This document shows, in pieces, positions 46,710 through 53,914 of a DNA stretch of 64,000 bases. The stretch is from Maribacter algarum (ex Lu et al. 2025) (nom. illeg.). GTDB lineage: Bacteria; Bacteroidota; Bacteroidia; Flavobacteriales; Flavobacteriaceae. Location: assembly GCA_947495915.1 (NCBI GenBank), contig CANMAW010000003.1:398308-462307 (forward strand), given 5' to 3'. How positions within the stretch are numbered: position 1 is the first letter of the stretch; the number at the start of each line of letters is the position of its first letter. The notes under the pieces were generated by a model. That model was not told the DNA's origin and did not search any database. It saw only the letters and a program-made list of their open reading frames with translations. Made by a program: the position numbers and the translations under genes.

Positions 46710-47087
46710 ATGAATCGAAGAAATACACCTTCGAAAGAAGCCGTTCTTGATTTACTCAAAAGTTCAAAAAGAGCTTTAAGTCAAGACGCTATTGAAAGAC
46801 AGCTCACTATTAAAATAAATAGAGCAACCATCTACCGAGTATTAAACAGATTTTGTGAAGACGATTTAGTACATAGAATTGTTGCAGAAGACGGAAAACA
46901 ATATTTTGCCATTTGCAAAAAATGCAAGCATCCATCAGATATAATTCTACCACATTTTCATTTTCGGTGTTTGTCTTGTGATACCATTGAATGTCTACAA
47001 ATACCGGTTGAATATTCCGTTCCTAAAGGCTATGAAGTTCAAAACACTAATTGCGTACTTACTGGAATTTGTAATGATTGCTCTTAG
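46710..47087 (+). CDS. Fur family transcriptional regulator
   Basis: A 125-residue Fur/Zur-type metalloregulator. The N-terminal winged helix (KRALSQDAIERQL...INRATIYRVLNRF) is followed by the dimerisation and metal domain with HFHFRCLSCDTIECL and a C-terminal GICNDCS. The ATG at 46710 is used instead of a TTG 21 nt upstream. The zinc-site cysteines CLSC and CNDC are present. The target metal (Zn, Fe or peroxide sensing) cannot be told from sequence. It is divergent from the flavoprotein gene. Confidence 0.88.
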   Translation: MNRRNTPSKEAVLDLLKSSKRALSQDAIERQLTIKINRATIYRVLNRFCEDDLVHRIVAEDGKQYFAICKKCKHPSDIILPHFHFRCLSCDTIECLQIPVEYSVPKGYEVQNTNCVLTGICNDCS

Positions 47088-47109
47088 GTGTACGGCTTGT
47101 ATTCTTTTT

Positions 47110-47685
47110 TTAGGTACTACTTCGTTCCATTAGTATTGTTGTACCATTCTTTAGAAATGCGATTTTGAACCACTCCTTTTTATGGTTAAAGTAGACAAGG
47201 TCAATGTTTTCTTCTTTTAAATCTTTTGTCATTTTACGAAATCCGGAGGTCACTCCGATATTTTGTGTTGAAGTATCTATTTGGAAGTCTGAATTATGCT
47301 GCAACTTCGATTTTAGATTTTCGAATGCATCTTTATCAAGTTCAATAATTGCAAAAGCCGAGTAGTCTCCATGCAAATCAGGATAACCAGCATCTTTAGC
47401 TATAATCACACCGCTTTTTGGAAACTCGTATCCGGTATTTTGTTCAAATTCTTCTTCGTAAAAATTGTCTGACGGAAAAAAGGCTGTCCATGTAAAATAT
47501 ATAGATAGACCCAGTAGAAGACCGATAAATGACTTATTTATTATTTGACTGCTTTTCTGACTTAATTTTCCGCTGGCAAACAGCTTCTTTTTAAATGGTT
47601 TATAAGTGATATAAAGAAGTGACCCTAAAAATGCACATACGAGGGAAATTACTAAAAAAATGACCGCAGCTATGAGGTATATCAC
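47110..47685 (-). CDS. Membrane protein, uncharacterised
   Basis: A 191-residue protein with membrane helices at about 1-28 and 48-68 and a soluble C-terminal part of about 110 residues (SGVIIAKDAGYPDLHGDYS). No domain is recognised. It is convergent with the Fur-family gene (22-nt gap) and 61 nt downstream of a lipoprotein on the same strand. Confidence 0.65.
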   Translation of the reverse strand: MIYLIAAVIFLVISLVCAFLGSLLYITYKPFKKKLFASGKLSQKSSQIINKSFIGLLLGLSIYFTWTAFFPSDNFYEEEFEQNTGYEFPKSGVIIAKDAGYPDLHGDYSAFAIIELDKDAFENLKSKLQHNSDFQIDTSTQNIGVTSGFRKMTKDLKEENIDLVYFNHKKEWFKIAFLKNGTTILMERSST

Positions 47686-47746
47686 TTCTTATTCTTTAAG
47701 ATTAGGCAAGAAACCACCAATAACATCATTCGGTATTGTGACTATA

Positions 47747-48337
47747 TTATTCAAATTTAGAATTTAAAAATGCGTCTAGCATATTCTTTCCTATGCTTTC
47801 ATCTACAGAAGTAATATTCATGGTAAACTCCTTTTTGCCGAATAATCGACTAAAACCAACACTTTTCATTTTTATTCCATTCGGAAAATCAATCGAAATA
47901 TCAAATCTTTGAAATTCTAGTCCACTTATTTTTTGAATGGATGAAATGGAGTCAAGTTTTGCATTCGGCATTTGGGTTTCAAAAGTTTGATAAAGAATTT
48001 CGTTCACTTCAGAATACGACTCTAAATAATCTCCATCAACCTCAACATCAAAGGGTTGCCAATTAGCTTCAAAGTTATTAAACTCCCCGTTTTTATAGAT
48101 AAAAATAGTTACTGCTTGATTATCTACGGTGCCTTCAATTGTATCTTCTATTGCGTCAATTCCTTTTTTTAAAGTTTTATTCCATTCCTCTTGATTTATG
48201 GGTTCAAAGTTTTCGGGAATTTCTACCGACCAATTAAACGCTTCTATTTTTAAGGTTTCTGGCGCTGATTTAGTTGGTCTATTACAACTTTGAAATCCAA
48301 TTAAAACGAACAAATAGAATACTGTAAAATTTCTCAT
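47747..48337 (-). CDS. Lipoprotein, uncharacterised
   Basis: A 196-residue lipoprotein with lipobox GFQSC (Cys18). The mature part has the beginning FNWSVEIPENFEPIN and a C-terminal KSVGFSRLFGKKEFTMNIT, a layout like the PsbP/DUF1795 type of periplasmic beta-sandwich; that resemblance is weak. It is on the same strand as the preceding membrane protein and may share a transcript with it. Confidence 0.68.
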   Translation of the reverse strand: MRNFTVFYLFVLIGFQSCNRPTKSAPETLKIEAFNWSVEIPENFEPINQEEWNKTLKKGIDAIEDTIEGTVDNQAVTIFIYKNGEFNNFEANWQPFDVEVDGDYLESYSEVNEILYQTFETQMPNAKLDSISSIQKISGLEFQRFDISIDFPNGIKMKSVGFSRLFGKKEFTMNITSVDESIGKNMLDAFLNSKFE

Positions 48338-48424
48338 TTCTGAAGTGGTTACACTGATATTTTGAATGAAGATACCGAATTTTCAAATACGATCTTTTTG
48401 CCTACACCTTATGGTGTAAGGTTA

Positions 48425-48940
48425 TTATTTGTATTCGTTATCAAGGTCAACCAATTTCAGCTCTTTATAATAGGCATCAATTCGTGCGTAAGCTGTACCA
48501 TCTACAAGTAAGATAACTACCATCATAGCTATGGTTGTAATACTGATAGCACGCCAGGTTGGTGTATTTATAAAAATAATCAACAAGGCTGCGACAATGA
48601 TTATACACGGAATTACTTTAAACACGACGGTGTTATACTCTTTGAGCGTAGCTACAGTACGTGTGATTTCTGATTTTACAAATGCAGAAGCATCTTTATT
48701 GTACGCGTTTTCAAACTGTGATATTCTTGATTTGTTCGTGAAAAATAATCCAAGCCCAATGGTTAAAAGCAGAAGACCTGCCACCAAGGTAGGAATGATA
48801 TACGCTTTTGCCATCTCCGTTTTTCCTAATTGCCAGAAACCAAAACTCGCTGCCATAAAAAAGAGTCCGAAGAGCATAAAAAACGGTGTTGAAAATAGTT
48901 CATCTTTTGCCCAATCTGTTGCTGTTTTTAATATATCCAT
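48425..48940 (-). CDS. Membrane protein of the AraC-linked operon
   Basis: A 171-residue protein with four hydrophobic helices in two pairs (about 17-36, 44-67, 108-127 and 131-149) and a short charged C-terminus. No family is recognised. It starts 4 nt after the AraC-type regulator, and the operon continues upstream with an epimerase-like protein and an SDR. Confidence 0.72.
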   Translation of the reverse strand: MDILKTATDWAKDELFSTPFFMLFGLFFMAASFGFWQLGKTEMAKAYIIPTLVAGLLLLTIGLGLFFTNKSRISQFENAYNKDASAFVKSEITRTVATLKEYNTVVFKVIPCIIIVAALLIIFINTPTWRAISITTIAMMVVILLVDGTAYARIDAYYKELKLVDLDNEYK

Positions 48941-48944
48941 ATTG

Positions 48945-49856
48945 TTAGTTCATTTTATATCGTTCTCTATACGCTTTGGGACTTATACCCTCTTTCTTTT
49001 TAAATAGCCTAGAAAAGTACGGCGGATATTCAAAGCCTAGTTCATATGCTACTTCTGCAATACTTTTGGTGGGTTGTAACAGCATATTTTTTGCTTCATC
49101 TATTAAATGAAAGTGCAAATGTTCAGTAGTAGTTTTACCGGTTTCTTTTTTTAGGGTATCACTTAAATAACGCTGTGACACCAACATTTTATTCGCAATT
49201 TGTTCTATACTCGGTATGCCCTTTTCTTGTAGTTGACCAGATTCTAAATAGGTAGCTATTTGCGCATTGAACTTTTCTAACAAATCATTGGACAATTCTT
49301 TTCTATTTAAGAATTGGCGCTCATAAAACCTATTGGCATACTTTAAAAGGGTACTTAATTGCGAAATAATAATCTCTTTGCTAAAAGCATCTTGGTTGTT
49401 CTGGTACTCCATTTCAATATTTTCTACCAGCAGTTCTATTTGCTTTTCTTCTTTAGGCGAAAGGTGTAAAGCTTCATTTACGGAATACGAAAAGAAACTG
49501 TAATTTTTTATTTGTTGCGCCAATTCCGTACCTTTTATAAAATCTTCATGAAAGTTTATCGAAAACCCTTTTTGCTCAAAGACCACGCTGCTATCCCATT
49601 GCAACACTTGTCTTGGAGCAATACATATTAACGCACCATTTGTAAAATCATATTTGGTACGGCCGTAGTTTAGTTCACCTTTTACAAACTTTTTAAAACT
49701 GATGGAATAACAATCATTGGTGATTGCAGGCGAACTCTCTCTAGGACAGGGTAAAAAGCCTTCACCTTTGGAGTTAAAGACACTTAACATTGGGTGCTCG
49801 GGTCTGGGCAATTCCAAATAGTCTAAATACGATGCTAATGTTTTAAAGTGTTGCAT
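48945..49856 (-). CDS. AraC family transcriptional regulator
   Basis: A 303-residue regulator with an N-terminal cupin-like ligand domain and a C-terminal double helix-turn-helix (about 205-303): MLVSQRYLSDTLKKETGKT, SIAEVAYELGFEYPPYFSRLFKKKEGISPKAYR. It is the third gene of a four-gene operon with two dehydrogenase-fold enzymes and so likely controls them. The ligand is unknown. Confidence 0.9.
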   Translation of the reverse strand: MQHFKTLASYLDYLELPRPEHPMLSVFNSKGEGFLPCPRESSPAITNDCYSISFKKFVKGELNYGRTKYDFTNGALICIAPRQVLQWDSSVVFEQKGFSINFHEDFIKGTELAQQIKNYSFFSYSVNEALHLSPKEEKQIELLVENIEMEYQNNQDAFSKEIIISQLSTLLKYANRFYERQFLNRKELSNDLLEKFNAQIATYLESGQLQEKGIPSIEQIANKMLVSQRYLSDTLKKETGKTTTEHLHFHLIDEAKNMLLQPTKSIAEVAYELGFEYPPYFSRLFKKKEGISPKAYRERYKMN

Positions 49857-49864
49857 AGTTTTAA

Positions 49865-50527
49865 TCAGTTCAATAGTACTTCATTAATAGCTCTTCCACT
49901 CAAGATTTTTAAATTTTGAGGCCTTTCTACTAAAGCAATCATAGCTTTACCGATGGTTATAGTAGTAGTTACAGAATTCATTCTTTGCATTATAGGAAAA
50001 AATGGTCGTGTTAATATGTAAAAAATATTGTACAGTCTAGTTTTAGATTTAATTCCTCTTTTTGGCAAAATAACTCCTGGTCTAAAGGCATAGGCATCTT
50101 TAAAGCCTTTGTTAAAAATATAATTTTCTGTTTTACCTTTTACTCTTGCCCACATGGTGCTACCTTTTTCAGTGCTGTCCGTGCCTTGCCCTGAAACATA
50201 AACGAAAGTTAAGTTTTGGTTGGCTGCATAGGTAGCATTGACCAAAGCCTCTGTGACGGTATAGGTTAATTTATAGTATTGTTCTTCTGTCATTCCAGCA
50301 GAAGAAACTCCCATACAATGAAAACAGGCATTGTACGCTTCAAAAGTCTGTTGAATGGCAGTAAAATCAGTGAAATTTTGATGGATTATTTCTTCTATTA
50401 TAGGATTTTCAAGGCCAACAGAAGATCTATTTATTAAGAGGATTTTTTTAATTCTCTTATCATCTAAACATTCTAACAAAACACCTTTGCCTACCATTCC
50501 TGTAGCGCCTGTAATTATTACGTTCAT
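49865..50527 (-). CDS. NAD(P)-binding epimerase/dehydratase-like protein
   Basis: A 220-residue Rossmann-fold protein: dinucleotide motif GATGMVG at 7-13, NATYAANQNLTFVYVSGQGTD in the middle and KGFKDAYAFRPGVILP near 155. This fits atypical SDR (NAD(P)H-binding, NmrA/oxidoreductase-like) proteins. It ends 8 nt before the AraC gene and starts 10 nt after the SDR gene. The substrate is unknown. Confidence 0.82.
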   Translation of the reverse strand: MNVIITGATGMVGKGVLLECLDDKRIKKILLINRSSVGLENPIIEEIIHQNFTDFTAIQQTFEAYNACFHCMGVSSAGMTEEQYYKLTYTVTEALVNATYAANQNLTFVYVSGQGTDSTEKGSTMWARVKGKTENYIFNKGFKDAYAFRPGVILPKRGIKSKTRLYNIFYILTRPFFPIMQRMNSVTTTITIGKAMIALVERPQNLKILSGRAINEVLLN

Positions 50528-50537
50528 TTGTTTTGCT

Positions 50538-51488
50538 TTAAATATTCCATTTTACACCGGTCTCTTTTTCTGAAAGTTCCCATAGTCTTTTAGCTACCGT
50601 TTTATCTTTGGCATGCGGCTCCAATTTATGCGCTCCAACCGGACCGGTCCAAAAGTTTCTCCCCGTTGGGCCGTAAAAACCATTTTGATCTAAGTCTGGT
50701 TCTGTGGCACACATGAGTTGCGGGTAAGCCCCTTTTTCTGCCGATTGTGTCAAAGGTGATAATTTCATTAAGTTAAAGATAAATTTCATCATAAAACTAC
50801 CACTAGAATTTATTAAGTTAGTTCTTGATGAACCAGGATGACAAGCGTATGCTTTTACCTCTGTTTTACCTGCTGCCGCCAATCTATCCTGTAATTCATA
50901 GATAGTCATGATCTGTGCCAATTTACTCTGGCTATAGGCATTATTAGGGGTATACTTTTTATTCCAATTTAGATCATCAAATTTTATGGTTTTAATTCCC
51001 ATGTCATAGCCCATACTCCCTACCGTTACAATACGACCTTTAGATTTTTCAATGAGCGGAAACAATAATGCCTGAAGTGTAAAATTACCAAAGTAATTTG
51101 TCCCTATTTGACTTTCCCAACCGTCTACGGTTAGTATTTGTTTAGGTACTTGAGCAATTGCCGCATTACAGATAAGCGCATCTATTTGAGAAACTGTTTT
51201 TAGAACTTCATGCGCAGCTTCTTTTACCGAAGCTTGTTCTGATAAATCCATTTTTATGGCCGTAACCTCTATAGCGTTTCCAAACTCTTGTTTTAATGTA
51301 GCAATAGTATCCGCAGATTTTTGTGGGTTTCTATTGAGCATTACCAGTTTTGCACCTTTTGACAATAGTATTTTAGCAGCTTCAAATCCGGTTCCGCTAG
51401 TCGTGCCCGTTATCACAAACGTTTTACCGTTTAAATTTTCAATCCTGTCCGGAGTCCAACCATTTTTACCAAACTGATTTGTTGTCAT
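50538..51488 (-). CDS. SDR family oxidoreductase
   Basis: A 316-residue short-chain dehydrogenase of the retinol/protochlorophyllide-dehydrogenase-like branch. TGTTSGTG at 27-34 binds NAD(P), CNAA stands for the usual NNAG, and the catalytic set is Ser158, Tyr185 and Lys189 (AYSQSK). It heads the operon with the epimerase-like protein, the AraC regulator and the membrane protein. The substrate is unknown. Confidence 0.88.
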   Translation of the reverse strand: MTTNQFGKNGWTPDRIENLNGKTFVITGTTSGTGFEAAKILLSKGAKLVMLNRNPQKSADTIATLKQEFGNAIEVTAIKMDLSEQASVKEAAHEVLKTVSQIDALICNAAIAQVPKQILTVDGWESQIGTNYFGNFTLQALLFPLIEKSKGRIVTVGSMGYDMGIKTIKFDDLNWNKKYTPNNAYSQSKLAQIMTIYELQDRLAAAGKTEVKAYACHPGSSRTNLINSSGSFMMKFIFNLMKLSPLTQSAEKGAYPQLMCATEPDLDQNGFYGPTGRNFWTGPVGAHKLEPHAKDKTVAKRLWELSEKETGVKWNI

Positions 51489-51703
51489 TATTGCCTATTT
51501 TTTTAATGATTAAAATAATAAGGCAAAGGTCTGACAACCATCAGCTTAAATACGTATACAAATTTTCGAAAATTGTATCCTTTTTGGTTAGATGTAACTA
51601 AATTAATGAGGTTGAGCTAAAAACAAATTGGTGTGTGTGTGGTCACTAATGTTAGCTCGTACATTCTAAAAACAACTTATACAATGATTAAACAGTACTA
51701 TGT

Positions 51704-52177
51704 TTAAGTTTTGTCAGTATGATTTTTAGCTTTTGGTTTATATACCTTTGGATCATGTTTCTCCATATAAAATTCAGGATTAGATACATTGGTAAACCCA
51801 AATTTTTTATAAAGCCACTCAGCCGTGTTGGTTAATAAAATCCAACGTCTTAAACCCTGAAGATTAGGGTGTGTCATTATTTCATTAATCAACCATTTGC
51901 TTAATCCTTTTCCTCGGTATTCTTCTAGAACATAAACATCTCCTAAATAGGCAATTGTTGAATAATCTGATATTATCCTGGCAAAGCCAATTTGTTTGTT
52001 CTTGTAATAAAGTCCAAAATTCAAAGAGTTTTCGATAGACGTTTGCAAGGTGTTGATTGGTATTCCGTGAGCCCAATCAGTTTCGTTTGCAAGGAATTTA
52101 TGAATACTCAAAATATCTAATTTATCCTTGTCAGTTGAAATGGTATATTCATTTCTATGAACTTCTCTAGTTTCCAT
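51704..52177 (-). CDS. GNAT family N-acetyltransferase
   Basis: A 157-residue acetyltransferase from the ATG at 52177. The acetyl-CoA pyrophosphate-binding motif is EEYRGKGLSKWLINE, followed by WILLTNTAEWLYKKFGF. The frame is open to 52264, but the extra 29 residues do not look like part of the fold. The acceptor substrate is unknown. It sits next to a palindromic intergenic element. Confidence 0.87.
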   Translation of the reverse strand: METREVHRNEYTISTDKDKLDILSIHKFLANETDWAHGIPINTLQTSIENSLNFGLYYKNKQIGFARIISDYSTIAYLGDVYVLEEYRGKGLSKWLINEIMTHPNLQGLRRWILLTNTAEWLYKKFGFTNVSNPEFYMEKHDPKVYKPKAKNHTDKT

Positions 52178-52196
52178 TTTAATTTTCTTTGTTATA

Positions 52197-52340
52197 GCTA
52201 ACGATTTAGGTTTGTATTTTGGGTTCTTAATTAGCGGAGTATTTGGCAAGTATACGACAAACAAAAAAACCTTTCCGATTTTCGTAACAAGGTAAGAACT
52301 AAGCTTTAATTATACGGGGTATTGACCTAGGTTACCACCA
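52197..52340. repeat. Degenerate cassette-type intergenic element
   Basis: Begins GCTAACGATTTAGG and holds GCGGAGTATTTGGCAAGTAT, close to the GGCAAGTAGGGC-type left end of the elements at 58497 and 63384. The right end is less certain (CCTAGGTTACC near 52331). It is probably a decayed relative. Confidence 0.35.
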
Positions 52341-52423
52341 ATAAAATACTAAATAGAAAGCCAAACTTTTGCAAATTACTGAATATCAAATTTTTGCATG
52401 TGAGTTGTGATTCGTTGTATCAA

Positions 52424-53446
52424 TCACTTGTTGTTTTTATCTGAAGGATAGATTTTAACTTCTATTAAAAATGCCTTTGAGGGATTGGCGCTTATTAATA
52501 CATTGAACTCATCATCTGTAAACCCATGTGATTTTAGCTCTGGATATAGTTTCTCAAAAATATTTGTATATGGTTTTATTGTTTGATTTTCTTTTTGTGG
52601 ATCATACCAGCCAGAATCGTGCGAAATTAAAATTCTATTTAAGATTCCATTTCTTTTTGCAAACAACAGTTTTTCAACATGTCTATCCAATTCCCAACCT
52701 AATCCATCAAGACTTATCCAGCACCCCATCTCTGCGGCTTTAAGATAATTGTTATTATGGTCTTCTTCCTGAGCATGTACCCAAATAAAAGCTTCCGGAG
52801 AAACCCCCATTTCTTTAAGAATATCTAATTGCGGCCATAAACCGGTTGCCTTTCCGGTGTGTGATGCTATTGTTAAACCTGTTTCTAAATGAGTCAGGGC
52901 TGCAGCTTTTACCAACTTTTGGTGCATCACATGCAAGGAGTCAGAATTATCTATACCTATCTTAATAAAGCCTGGTTTTATCGTGGTTTGGTCAATGCCA
53001 TTTTTAAATTCATCAATCCACATTTGAGCAAGATTTTCTGCTGTCATTTCTTGGGCATACTTAGGAATAAATTTATTATTCCGCGCTCCATAGAGACCAG
53101 TATTTGTAATAATCTTAATACCTGTTTCATTGGATATTTTATTAAGAAGTAAAACATCTCTTCCTAAGTAAGCTGGTGTAGCGTCAACAAAATAACTAAC
53201 GTTATGTTCTTTAAGCTCTTTGAGATAGGGCATCACTTCGTTAATTATGGTATCATGGTTCCATTTAGTAGGTTGTATACTGTCTGCTCCTATAAAATCG
53301 ACTAAAATATGTTCGTGTGATAACCATATTTGATTTGAGGCAAATTGGTGCGTTCCGTTTATATCTTGTATTAACGGTTGTTTTTGTGTTCCACAACCAA
53401 TTAATAAGAAAAAAAATAAAATACTAATTTTCAGTTCTTTTTTCAT
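52424..53446 (-). CDS. Phosphotriesterase family hydrolase, lipoprotein
   Basis: A 340-residue TIM-barrel metal hydrolase with a lipoprotein signal (lipobox IGCG, Cys18). The binuclear metal ligands are His44 and His46 (HEH), the bridging Lys162 (FIKIG), His196 (ASHTG), His224 (VHAQ) and Asp277 (ISHDSG). These match phosphotriesterase-like lactonases/amidohydrolases. It is likely periplasmic; the natural substrate may be a lactone or an organophosphate, which is inference. A 468-nt non-coding stretch precedes it. Confidence 0.9.
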   Translation of the reverse strand: MKKELKISILFFFLLIGCGTQKQPLIQDINGTHQFASNQIWLSHEHILVDFIGADSIQPTKWNHDTIINEVMPYLKELKEHNVSYFVDATPAYLGRDVLLLNKISNETGIKIITNTGLYGARNNKFIPKYAQEMTAENLAQMWIDEFKNGIDQTTIKPGFIKIGIDNSDSLHVMHQKLVKAAALTHLETGLTIASHTGKATGLWPQLDILKEMGVSPEAFIWVHAQEEDHNNNYLKAAEMGCWISLDGLGWELDRHVEKLLFAKRNGILNRILISHDSGWYDPQKENQTIKPYTNIFEKLYPELKSHGFTDDEFNVLISANPSKAFLIEVKIYPSDKNNK

Positions 53447-53498
53447 GGATGTATGTTGTGATCTTTTAATGAATAAGCAATATTATTTATAAATAAAC

Positions 53499-53611
53499 GC
53501 TAACCGTTGAATTCAGCATTTTTGCCTATGTGCTATAGCCATTGTGCTTGTTGAACAAGTTAACGAAAAAACCACATAGGTAAAACATGATCTTAACTTT
53601 GCGTTATTAGC
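53499..53611. repeat. Nested palindromic element, cassette-type
   Basis: TTTTGCCTATGTG (53520-53532) pairs with CCACATAGGTAAAA (53572-53585) with one mismatch. An inner CTTGTT-G-AACAAG lies at 53538-53550. The ends read GCTAAC and GTTATTAGC. The ends and nesting resemble the elements at 58-64 kb. Confidence 0.5.
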
Positions 53612-53841
53612 TTTAGGTATACATGAAAAAAAGAGCGTTAAGAAAAAAGTAACAAGGTTAAGAAGAAAGTCTACTAAGAGTCTCACGTGAAACATACAAT
53701 TAGAAATTCTGTTTTTAAAAAGTGTTATCCGAAAAGGTTACTATTTTTTCTAATGACAGCTATACTATGAGAATCAATTCTGTGTTAATTAAAAGAGCAA
53801 GCTCTAATAAAAGAAAAGAAGAAATACCACGTGAATAAATG

Positions 53842-53875
53842 AATAAAAACTAAAAGTTGTAGTTTAGTTTTTATT
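53842..53875. repeat. 13-bp perfect hairpin upstream of the T9SS LRR gene
   Basis: AATAAAAACTAAA / TTTAGTTTTTATT with an 8-nt loop, followed by TTTGAAA. The stem is AT-rich and precedes the plus-strand gene by 39 nt. It may be a leader structure or a weak terminator. Confidence 0.5.
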
Positions 53876-53914
53876 TTGAAATACAACAAGTTGTTTTAGA
53901 TATTCGAATACTAC

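Larger units (their letters stand above)
53447..53914. other. Non-coding stretch with palindromic element and hairpin
   Basis: A 468-bp gap between two divergent genes. It holds an imperfect palindrome at 53499-53611, a TAACTTTG box near 53594, a nine-codon ORF at 53624 and a 13-bp hairpin at 53842. A 60-codon minus-strand ORF here has no family features and is not called. Confidence 0.55.

Noticed and set aside
53624..53653. Nine-codon ORF MKKRALRKK
   Set aside because: Too short to support as a gene; a basic leader peptide is conceivable but nothing downstream points to one.
53513..53695. 60-codon minus-strand ORF in the gap before the LRR gene
   Set aside because: It overlaps the palindromic element, has no family features and no upstream signals; the hydrophobic start is probably chance from AT-rich sequence.
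43728..53836. Three CACGTG palindromes (near 43730, 53690, 53828)
   Set aside because: A 6-bp palindrome is expected by chance at this density over a window of this size, and the contexts differ.
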